Source: Nitrososphaerota archaeon (lineage in GTDB: Archaea; Thermoproteota; Bathyarchaeia; Bathyarchaeales; Bathycorpusculaceae). From it: 11,433 nt of DNA. This document shows, one piece after another, positions 1 through 5,772 of the stretch. Location: assembly GCA_031283385.1 (NCBI GenBank), contig JAITBW010000094.1, positions 1 to 11,433 of the forward strand, read 5' to 3'. Both the position numbers and the translations under genes were made by a program. Below the pieces are notes generated by a model. The model worked only from the letters and a program-made list of their open reading frames with translations, was not told where the DNA came from and did no database searches. Numbering within the stretch: position 1 is the stretch's first letter; each line of letters starts with the position of its first letter.

Positions 1-329
1 GGAGCAATATCTAGTCTCCGCTTAAGAAAAGCCGCCACTAAATCACCTAAAAGCGCACCAAACGGCGCAAATACTGCAAAAAGCACAGATAAAGAAAGAA
101 TATCTGAAGGAACAAAATAATATTCAACCAAACCAACACTTAAGCCTATAATCCATCCGAAAAGAAACCCTCTAAAAGTTTTATTATTACCAAACAACCG
201 TTTACCATCAACAAAGTTTTTGCCAAAGTCAATTTTAGTTCCTCCACCCACAAGTACGGGCATAGCGTTTGCACAGTAGGCAGGAAAAATAAATACAATA
301 GCTTGAATTATTAGCAGAGTTATATCCAT
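1..329 (-). CDS. carS: CDP-archaeol synthase (CarS), 3' part beyond the left edge
   Basis: The product is CDP-2,3-bis-(O-geranylgeranyl)-sn-glycerol synthase. This integral membrane enzyme activates unsaturated archaetidic acid with CTP, a central step of archaeal ether phospholipid synthesis. The frame reads from ATG at 329 to the left edge, giving 109 residues without a stop; the C-terminal part is outside the window. An N-terminal hydrophobic helix (about residues 3-22) is followed by the family-typical stretch GGGTKIDFGKNFVDGKRLFG (about 28-47), then NKTFRGFLFG with a second membrane segment, a third hydrophobic segment near 78-92, and GALLGDLVAAFLKRR (about 91-105). These match the DUF46/CarS pattern of Gly-rich, FGKNF.DG and KTFRG motifs. 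It starts 18 bp after the radB stop, so the two are probably co-transcribed. No strong Shine-Dalgarno site is visible. The family call is confident; activity is inferred. Confidence 0.9.
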   Translation of the reverse strand, partial: MDITLLIIQAIVFIFPAYCANAMPVLVGGGTKIDFGKNFVDGKRLFGNNKTFRGFLFGWIIGLSVGLVEYYFVPSDILSLSVLFAVFAPFGALLGDLVAAFLKRRLDIA

Positions 330-347
330 GATTTTTACCAGACTAGT

Positions 348-1058
348 TTATTCATAGAATTCAGTTGCAAATATACCTCTTTCGCCTATTTGTACATAAC
401 AGGTAACATGCACCATTTTCGCATGGTTTTTCTCTACTGTTACTTTAATTATTTTTGTCCCTGTATGCTTAAGAGCTATTATATTATCAGCCCAAAACAT
501 TAGCACACGATTCGCAGCAGGTTTAACACTGCCCAGCGGATCGTTAAATATACTTCTTACTTGACTGTTTATTATTATTGGGATTTTTTGAATTTTTGCT
601 GTTTGCGCTAAAATAGCCATTTGCCTATTTAATTCTCGATTCACACTAAAAGCTCGAGTTTTGTTTTGGGCTTCTGCAAATTTAGCTCCGTAAAGTGAGT
701 TAATAGTATCAATAACTATTAAGCCAAAATTGTGTGGTGATATGTAAGCATTTATTCTGTCTATTACAGCAGTTTGCTCTTTGAAATCTATAGGTTTGAT
801 CAGGAGAATTTTGTCTGCAATGTTGTCGAATTTTTCATCGGCGATCTGGGCGAGTCTTTTAGAGGAAAAGGTGTTATCGCAATCGATGTATAAAGTTTTT
901 AGTCCTTGCATCGCACAGTTAAAAGCGCATTGAGTTGTAAGGATACTTTTCCCAGTATCAGGTTCACCATAAATTAATGTGATTGTCTCAGAAGTGATAC
1001 CACCAGCTATTGTGTCGATGCAGTCTATGCCCGTTAAGACTTTTTTTATGCTAACCAC
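348..1058 (-). CDS. radB: RadB-type RecA/Rad51-family recombinase paralogue
   Basis: This 236-residue RecA-fold ATPase has the size of archaeal RadB. It lacks the N-terminal helix-hairpin-helix domain of RadA, so the ATPase core starts almost at once. RadB is regarded as an accessory factor for RadA in recombinational repair. The Walker A motif GEPDTGKS lies at residues 31-38 and a Walker B strand LIVID at 113-117. A region corresponding to the DNA-binding loops follows, around NSQVRSIFNDPLG (164-176). The start is GTG at 1058. The frame is closed upstream by TGA, and no ATG lies in between, so GTG is the only usable start. No clear Shine-Dalgarno site precedes it, which suggests a short or absent leader. 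It is followed after 18 bp by carS and is divergent from the RuvC-like gene. It could be called a KaiC-like ATPase on the Walker motifs alone, but length and overall pattern favour RadB. Confidence 0.87.
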   Translation of the reverse strand: MVSIKKVLTGIDCIDTIAGGITSETITLIYGEPDTGKSILTTQCAFNCAMQGLKTLYIDCDNTFSSKRLAQIADEKFDNIADKILLIKPIDFKEQTAVIDRINAYISPHNFGLIVIDTINSLYGAKFAEAQNKTRAFSVNRELNRQMAILAQTAKIQKIPIIINSQVRSIFNDPLGSVKPAANRVLMFWADNIIALKHTGTKIIKVTVEKNHAKMVHVTCYVQIGERGIFATEFYE

Positions 1059-1133
1059 TTGAAATGCACATCAAGATTATTAACTTGTCTAATAATGTGT
1101 TTTATATTTAAAAAGTATTATCAGGTAGACTTG
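1059..1133. promoter_or_regulatory. Divergent promoter region between radB and the RuvC-like gene
   Basis: This 75-bp AT-rich gap separates two divergent starts. A central element, TTTATATTTA at 1101-1110, can serve as a TATA box on either strand. It is about 30 bases from the plus-strand ATG (1134) and about 45 bases from the minus-strand GTG (1058). The 7-bp inverted repeat CATCAAG (1069-1075) / CTTGATG (1130-1136) lies near both edges and could be a symmetric operator, though arms this short can arise by chance. AGGT at 1123-1126 sits 7 bases before the ATG and may be a weak Shine-Dalgarno site. All promoter assignments are inferred from sequence only. Confidence 0.45.
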
Positions 1134-1790
1134 ATGAGAGTAAAAGTTGCAGTTGCCACAGTACAAGGAAAAGCGTATTTTCACATAGTAAAACTGCTTA
1201 AAGAACACAATACACCATTTTACAGTTTAAAACCTAATGAGCCCATACCTGCAGAAGTTAAAGTCGTCATAACAACACCTGAAGAACAAAACAAAATAGT
1301 TTTCAACAAAATTTTAACATTCACACATGAAGACGAGCTAGACGATTTAATGAGCCAAGTTATAATTAAGTTACAGGGAAAAGAATGCTATAAGAAAATG
1401 GTTATCGGTATCGATCCAGGAGAAGTAACAGGATTAATAGCAATAGCAGATGACAAAGTGCTAATTGAGGCGAATTGTTTAAGCATACGAGAGACAAATA
1501 ATAAGATAAAAAGTATATTAAAAAATGTTAACTTATCAACTACAAACGTCAGAATTAAGATTGGAAACGGAGTACCAGCATACAAGGAGCTAATAGAAAC
1601 AATAGATAAAACATTGCATCCTAAAATTGTATTGGAAGCAGTTAGTGAAGCTGGCACAAATCTACCAATAAGTAAACGCAGCCGAAGCGTGAGACATATA
1701 ATTTCAGCTACGAGAATATCGGCTAGAAAAGGTTGTATTTACCAGAGAAGAGAAGAGGGGAAGAAAAAGAAAAATGAAGAAAACAGTTGA
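1134..1790 (+). CDS. RuvC/YqgF-like RNase H-fold conserved archaeal protein
   Basis: The 218-residue product has two parts. Residues 1-80 form a small alpha/beta domain of unknown role. Residues 88-200 resemble the RNase H-like fold of RuvC/YqgF proteins, with IGIDPGEVTGLIAI at 91-104 (first catalytic-type Asp94), KIGNG at 142-146, and LEAVSEAGTN at 167-176 (acidic residues E168/E172). The third acidic position of RuvC-like nucleases, expected in RxxISA.RI.....G, appears to be His188 in VRHIISATRISARKG. Nuclease activity is therefore uncertain. The last 18 residues are strongly Arg/Lys rich and suggest nucleic-acid contact. ATG 1134 was chosen over an in-frame TTG at 1059, whose extra 25 residues look non-coding. 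The 3' end overlaps the Clp1 kinase gene by 17 bp, so the two are co-transcribed. The exact family is not recognised with certainty; a Holliday-junction-resolvase-like or structural role are both open. Confidence 0.6.
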   Translation: MRVKVAVATVQGKAYFHIVKLLKEHNTPFYSLKPNEPIPAEVKVVITTPEEQNKIVFNKILTFTHEDELDDLMSQVIIKLQGKECYKKMVIGIDPGEVTGLIAIADDKVLIEANCLSIRETNNKIKSILKNVNLSTTNVRIKIGNGVPAYKELIETIDKTLHPKIVLEAVSEAGTNLPISKRSRSVRHIISATRISARKGCIYQRREEGKKKKNEENS

Positions 1791-2865
1791 AGCAAACAAA
1801 ACTTTGATAGTAAATGGTCCGTCATCTGTAAGAATTATTTCAGGTAGAGCAGAAGTTTTTGGCAACATTATAAAAGAAAACCAGCAAATAATTGTACGCG
1901 AAGGAAAAAGACAACCATTTCATGCTTTGGAAAACACAGAATTTCACGTTTCGCTTGGAGCAAATGCTACAATGCAAGAAGAAGAAACAAAGACTATTCC
2001 AGAATCATGGAATGAGGCACTTCAAACAGTTGTAGCTATACAAAAAAAGCCAGCAGTTGTCATGGTTATGGGCAAAGCTGATTCTGGAAAAAGCAGTTTT
2101 AGCACTTACATAGTTAACAATCTTGTCAATGGAAAAACTAAAGTGGCAGTTCTAGACAGCGATTTGGAACAGTCAGATATTGGTCCACCGTGCACTGTTT
2201 CTTACAATTATGTCACCAGACGGGTTACTGAACTTTGTGAGATAGGGATGTCAAACGCGTTTTTCGTTGGTGTTACCTCACCAATTCAGGCGGTAAATAA
2301 GTCAATTGAAGGCTTAACTGCAATGCATAGAGAAATCATGCAGAAACATGATGCAGACTATATAATAATTAATACTGACGGCGCCATAGAAGGCGAGAGC
2401 GCAATTAATTATAAATTGCAACTTGTTAATCAACTTAAACCAGACTTGATAGTTGGCATTCAAAATCAAGAAGAACTTGCAGTATTATTTTCAGGCATTG
2501 ATACAATTACTACATACTGTATTAAGTCATCACCAAACGCCAATGTTCGTAGTCCTGAAAAACGTACAAGACTACGAGAAATGAATTACGCAAAATATCT
2601 AAAAGACGCTAAAATACGTTCATTATTTGCTAGCCACATGGAAATTCAAGAGAAAAATATTCTGCCAAAAGAGGCAGGCAAAGAAAAAGGAATTCTAGTT
2701 GGGTTAAAGAATTCAAAAAAACATTTCCTCGGAATCGGTATTATGCTTGAATACAACCGGGCACGACAAACAATGAAGGTACTAACACCAGTCAGCATCA
2801 AACCGGCTATCATTACAATTGGCAGAATTAGATTAGATCCAGAACTTAGAGAGATGCCTCTGTAA
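1774..2865 (+). CDS. Clp1/Grc3-type polynucleotide 5'-hydroxyl kinase
   Basis: This 363-residue protein matches archaeal Clp1-family kinases, which phosphorylate the 5'-OH ends of RNA (and DNA) with NTP and are linked to tRNA splicing or RNA repair. An N-terminal beta-rich domain (about 1-90) is followed by the kinase domain. The P-loop GKADSGKSS is at 100-108. The Walker B/substrate motif VLDSDLEQSDIGPP at 126-139 is the Clp1 D-x-D-x-x-Q-S-x-x-x-P-P type signature. The Arg-rich stretch RSPEKRTRLRE, about 269-279, is a candidate lid. The C-terminal domain ends in IGRIRLD, typical of this family. Compared with the usual D-x-D-x-G-Q, a Glu (E132) stands in the Gly position. ATG 1774 lies in the end of the upstream gene, with GAGGGG about 14 bases ahead. 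The last 20 bp overlap the convergent helicase gene. Family call firm; RNA versus DNA preference is not visible. Confidence 0.88.
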   Translation: MKKTVEANKTLIVNGPSSVRIISGRAEVFGNIIKENQQIIVREGKRQPFHALENTEFHVSLGANATMQEEETKTIPESWNEALQTVVAIQKKPAVVMVMGKADSGKSSFSTYIVNNLVNGKTKVAVLDSDLEQSDIGPPCTVSYNYVTRRVTELCEIGMSNAFFVGVTSPIQAVNKSIEGLTAMHREIMQKHDADYIIINTDGAIEGESAINYKLQLVNQLKPDLIVGIQNQEELAVLFSGIDTITTYCIKSSPNANVRSPEKRTRLREMNYAKYLKDAKIRSLFASHMEIQEKNILPKEAGKEKGILVGLKNSKKHFLGIGIMLEYNRARQTMKVLTPVSIKPAIITIGRIRLDPELREMPL

Positions 2866-4789
2866 AGCTGAAAAAAGCTTGCACTTCTTTTGCTAAGACC
2901 CCGTCTTGATCAGGTAACGTTTTCATTCCAGTATTTACCCAAGAAGGCAAAAAACTCCGACAATAACCCGTTGCGTAACGTGAATCTAAAAAGATTATTA
3001 CGCCCCTATCATCAAGAGTACGTACCGGTCGACCAGCAGCTTGGGAAGCTTTTTTCATAGCAGGCAATATGTAACCGTATTCACGACCAAAACGAGGAAA
3101 ACATTTTTCATAATAATCAATCTGAGCCTTTACACGAGGTGTTGGCTCAGCATACGGTACCCCAACTATTATGACAGAATTCATTTGATCACCTGGGAAA
3201 TCAACACCTTCAGATGTCCTACCACCTAGGACTCCGAGAAAAACTGCACCCGTTTTATTTCCGCATGATTTGAAATCGGATACAAGTTTCTCGTTTTGTT
3301 TAGAGGTCATACCACGTTCTTCCTTGTAGAGCGGTCTATCTAATGCTAAAGCTAACCCCTCATTAAGCAGAGAGTTCATAACATCAAAAGAGGCAACAAA
3401 TATTCCCGTATTTTTAGGAGTGTTTTCCACTACTTCAACTATACGTTTAATCATAGTTTTGTACATTATTGGCGTTCGTTTTTCCATAGCTGTAGTAACG
3501 CCACAGCATACTGCTGAAAAAATGTGCTCTCTTGGAAAGGGTGAAGATGCTATAAATTGAGCAGAGTTATTGGGCAGTTTTGTTATTTTCAAATATGCGT
3601 CAAGAGGCTGTAGTGTACCTGACATGACAACATTAGCATATGTTGCAGAGAAAACAGGTTCAGTAATTTTGGAGGGATCTAAAGCGACAATTTCTAATTT
3701 TGCAGTTTTTTGATTTTTTTCAGTGTAGTATCGACAGGCAACATTGATATATGAACTATTATCACACGTTTCAAGCCAATATAGCAAAAAATCTGACATA
3801 GAATTAACGTAACTACGAGGATTCTTACCTTCAGCAAGCATACTACGCCTAATCCCAGCACCAACCTCATGCATATTCTCAAAGAATTCACGTGGGTTAG
3901 AGATACCGCATTTTTGAATTATATCGATTATTCGATTTGCATCTATTATTTCTTCACGGTTGATATTTTCTGTTAGTTTCTCTATTTCTTCACGGAAGAA
4001 ATGGGCAAACCGTTCAATTTCTTTGTTGCCATAATGATTAGCTTCCAGTTCGGCCTGTCGTAGAACGAACAGGGAAAGATTACTGCTAGAAATGTCAACA
4101 GCTGTTTCAGATAAATTATGGGCTTCATCAACCACCAGAATTATTTTTGAAAGATCAGTGTTTATATGTTTTAAGAAAGCTGTTCGGATCAGTGGATCAA
4201 AAGCATACAGATAGCTTAATGCTATAACTTTTGTATCTGATAATGACGCTTTTACAAGTTCATATGGACACAATTCTTTCTTTTTACAGATCTGCTGGAT
4301 TTCAGTTGCGGTATAAGGTCTTGTTGCTAACTGCTTAACCAATTGAAGATAATCATAAGTTTGTAAATCTACGTTTTTATAATAAGGACAACGCCCTTTG
4401 GATTTTAGAAGGTCACACATTTCCATAAGGGATCTTGAGTCAAAAGCACCATTTGCAGCAAATGCGTTGAGACACATTTCGTTCCGTCCTTTAATAGATA
4501 TACCGCTAATCGGATGTTTTTTGTATATCATACGTAATTCGTCAATAACACGTTCATGCTGCCGATGGGTTCTGGCGACATAGAGAATTTTGAGCTTTTT
4601 CTCAATAGCTACGGGTAAACATGCAGAAAGCGCGGATATTGTTTTACCTAAGCCGTTGCTACCTTCAATTAGCACAGATTGTCTAGCATTTACAGCGTTG
4701 TGAATTGTGTTTATGAACTGATCCTGATGTATGCGCACTTCAGGGTATGGGAAGTATTCCAGTACTTGTAATGGGAGCACAGTAACCAT
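2846..4789 (-). CDS. XPD/Rad3-family Fe-S superfamily 2 DNA helicase
   Basis: This 647-residue protein has the domain plan of archaeal XPD, a 5'-3' DNA helicase of nucleotide excision repair. Motif I is EGSNGLGKT at residues 42-50. Four cysteines placed as in the XPD 4Fe-4S domain are C106, C125, C134 (RCPYY) and C174 (LCPYE); an extra C168 is nearby. The DEAH box VVDEAHNL lies at 219-226. An Arch-like helical region follows, then helicase domain 2 with VMSGTL, GGRTSEGVDFPG, and motif VI QAAGRPVRTLDDRGVIIFLD. Motif I is unusual, with Ser-Asn where the family normally has Pro-Thr/Ser, but the essential Gly-Lys-Thr is intact. The ATG follows the endonuclease III stop with no gap. GGGAG lies 8 bases upstream of it inside that gene, so translation is probably coupled. 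Its 3' end overlaps the Clp1 gene convergently. DinG is the main alternative; Cys spacing and CPYE favour XPD. Confidence 0.9.
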   Translation of the reverse strand: MVTVLPLQVLEYFPYPEVRIHQDQFINTIHNAVNARQSVLIEGSNGLGKTISALSACLPVAIEKKLKILYVARTHRQHERVIDELRMIYKKHPISGISIKGRNEMCLNAFAANGAFDSRSLMEMCDLLKSKGRCPYYKNVDLQTYDYLQLVKQLATRPYTATEIQQICKKKELCPYELVKASLSDTKVIALSYLYAFDPLIRTAFLKHINTDLSKIILVVDEAHNLSETAVDISSSNLSLFVLRQAELEANHYGNKEIERFAHFFREEIEKLTENINREEIIDANRIIDIIQKCGISNPREFFENMHEVGAGIRRSMLAEGKNPRSYVNSMSDFLLYWLETCDNSSYINVACRYYTEKNQKTAKLEIVALDPSKITEPVFSATYANVVMSGTLQPLDAYLKITKLPNNSAQFIASSPFPREHIFSAVCCGVTTAMEKRTPIMYKTMIKRIVEVVENTPKNTGIFVASFDVMNSLLNEGLALALDRPLYKEERGMTSKQNEKLVSDFKSCGNKTGAVFLGVLGGRTSEGVDFPGDQMNSVIIVGVPYAEPTPRVKAQIDYYEKCFPRFGREYGYILPAMKKASQAAGRPVRTLDDRGVIIFLDSRYATGYCRSFLPSWVNTGMKTLPDQDGVLAKEVQAFFSFTEASL

Positions 4790-5452
4790 TTAAAATGCTC
4801 CCTTGGTTTCACAGTAACTATTAATGGGGCAACTGTTGCAGAGGGGTTTTCGAGCTTTACAGAACTGACGTCCATGTCCAATTAAAAGTTGATGAGCAAG
4901 TAAATAATCGTTTTCAACAAATAGTTTTTGTAGGCTTAAGCGAACTATTTCGTAATCACCTGTTTTAGGGGCAATTCCCAAACGTTTGGAAACACGATTA
5001 ACATGAGTATCAACAGGTATCGTAGGCTTTTGGGCAGAGAAAAGTAGCACCACATCCACCGTTTTAGGTCCGACTCCAGACATATCTAGAAGAGTTTTTC
5101 TTGCTTCTTCAAAGGGTAAAGTTAAAATGATGTTTAGAGAACCCTTGTATTTTTCTTGGATTATTTTTGAGACTGTTTGTATTGTGCATGATTTATTTCT
5201 GTATAACCCTGCAGGTTTAATGCATTCTTCAATTTGTGAAGTACTAGCGTTTGCAAGTGAATTTGGAGTAATGCGGAAGTATTGCTTTAGGCGTGTGAAG
5301 GCAACATCAGTGTTTTTGTCTGTCGTGTTTTGTGAGATAATTGTAATTATGAGTGTTTCGAAGGGATCGCTTTTTGCTTTAACAAGACTAGGCACAGCTA
5401 CGGTTAACTTAAGAATCTCGAGTATTTCTTCTGCGTATGCGGTAGTCAACAT
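4790..5452 (-). CDS. nth: Endonuclease III (DNA glycosylase/AP lyase)
   Basis: This 220-residue HhH-GPD glycosylase removes oxidised pyrimidines and cuts the abasic site in base excision repair. It has all key marks: SQNTTDKN near residue 40, the helix-hairpin-helix LLDMSGVGPKTVDVVL at 121-136 with catalytic Lys130, the catalytic Asp148 in PVDTHVNRV, and the C-terminal 4Fe-4S loop C198-x6-C205-x2-C208-x5-C214. Length and spacing equal those of standard Nth. The Lys-plus-Asp pair indicates a bifunctional glycosylase/lyase rather than MutY. ATG 5452 is preceded by GGG at 5463-5461 (8-base spacing), and the neighbouring ATG at 5458 opens only a 3-codon frame. The XPD helicase gene follows immediately after the TAA, so two DNA repair genes share one transcript. 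Confidence 0.94.
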   Translation of the reverse strand: MLTTAYAEEILEILKLTVAVPSLVKAKSDPFETLIITIISQNTTDKNTDVAFTRLKQYFRITPNSLANASTSQIEECIKPAGLYRNKSCTIQTVSKIIQEKYKGSLNIILTLPFEEARKTLLDMSGVGPKTVDVVLLFSAQKPTIPVDTHVNRVSKRLGIAPKTGDYEIVRLSLQKLFVENDYLLAHQLLIGHGRQFCKARKPLCNSCPINSYCETKGAF

Positions 5453-5479
5453 GTCATTATCCCTATATAAAACGTTAAA

Positions 5480-5550
5480 TTAATGATTTATCAGGCTATA
5501 AATAGCATTGTAGCATTTTGGGCGTAAATCAGATATGTGATAATCATTAA
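5480..5550. repeat. Imperfect inverted repeat with TATA-like loop
   Basis: TTAATGATTTATCA (5480-5493) and TGATAATCATTAA (5538-5550) are reverse complements apart from one extra T, separated by 44 bases. The spacer holds a likely TATA box, GCTATAAATAGC, at 5495-5506, which is itself nearly palindromic. The arrangement fits an operator flanking the promoter of the minus-strand nth-XPD operon. It could also be an RNA hairpin. AT-rich composition raises the chance of coincidence. Confidence 0.4.
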
Positions 5551-5620
5551 ACAAGTTCCATATGTCTACATGTCATAATTTTTTGTCTACTATATACATT
5601 ATTCAATCTGCAATTTTTCT

Positions 5621-5655
5621 GGAGGATACATATGTATAACAAAACTCGGTGTTAA
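5621..5655 (+). other. Seven-codon mini-ORF with strong Shine-Dalgarno site
   Basis: GGAGG at 5621-5625 is followed 6 bases later by ATG at 5632, which opens the frame Met-Tyr-Asn-Lys-Thr-Arg-Cys and a TAA at 5653-5655. A second, three-codon frame (ATG 5676, stop 5687) has GGAG at 5669-5672 just upstream. Both lie ahead of the purF candidate TATA box, so they are in the purF leader only if transcription starts further upstream than proposed. They may be a leader peptide, a decayed gene start or chance. Confidence 0.3.
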
Positions 5656-5693
5656 ACATTAACAAATTGGAGATTATGTTAAAATAACATTCT

Positions 5694-5726
5694 GTTTATC
5701 CAAATTTATACTAAATACAGATAAAC
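5694..5726. promoter_or_regulatory. Candidate purF promoter and operator
   Basis: A perfect 7-bp inverted repeat, GTTTATC (5694-5700) and GATAAAC (5720-5726), with 19 bases between, frames the TATA-like TTTATACTA (about 5704-5712). A repressor bound here would block TBP, so this may be the control site of the purF operon. The distance to the Shine-Dalgarno site at 5758 leaves room for a leader of about 35 bases. Inferred from sequence only. Confidence 0.4.
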
Positions 5727-5757
5727 CTCTTCTTAATCACAGTGTTTTTATTATAAA

Positions 5758-5772
5758 GAGGGACTAGACATA
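5758..5772 (+). promoter_or_regulatory. purF ribosome binding site pointing to an ATA start
   Basis: GAGGG at 5758-5762 is a strong Shine-Dalgarno match. Seven bases later lies ATA (5770-5772), followed by GGC TGC, which encodes the Gly-Cys at the expected PurF N-terminus. Between the in-frame stop TAA at 5734-5736 and the cysteine codon at 5776 there is no ATG, GTG or TTG. The site therefore decides the start and marks either a rare AUA initiation codon or a G-to-A sequence error. Confidence 0.6.

Larger units (their letters stand above)
5453..5769. promoter_or_regulatory. Non-coding region between two divergent operons
   Basis: These 317 bases carry no long reading frame on either strand and are more AT-rich than the flanking genes. 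On the endonuclease III side, TATAAATA at 5497-5504 (TATTTATA on the minus strand) is well placed as a TATA box for the minus-strand repair operon. On the purF side, TTTATACTA at about 5704-5712 is a candidate TATA box with a start site expected about 25 bases downstream. Two inverted repeats and a mini-ORF are listed separately. No tRNA-like or rRNA-like structure was recognised. The exact promoters are inferred. Confidence 0.5.

Noticed and set aside
1059..1133. TTG at 1059 as the start of the RuvC-like gene
   Set aside because: The added 25 residues look like translated promoter DNA, overlap the divergent radB promoter, and an ATG with a plausible ribosome site exists at 1134.
1388..1657. 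89-codon minus-strand open frame inside the RuvC-like gene
   Set aside because: It is antisense to the GIDPG-containing core and its hydrophobic look is a by-product of AT-rich sequence.
5127..5483. 118-codon plus-strand open frame across the endonuclease III gene
   Set aside because: It mirrors a gene with all catalytic and Fe-S residues in place, and its product has no family features.
5453..5769. Decayed gene or tRNA in the long non-coding gap
   Set aside because: All frames are broken by many stops, no residual protein motif is visible, and no cloverleaf or TTCGA-type arm was found.
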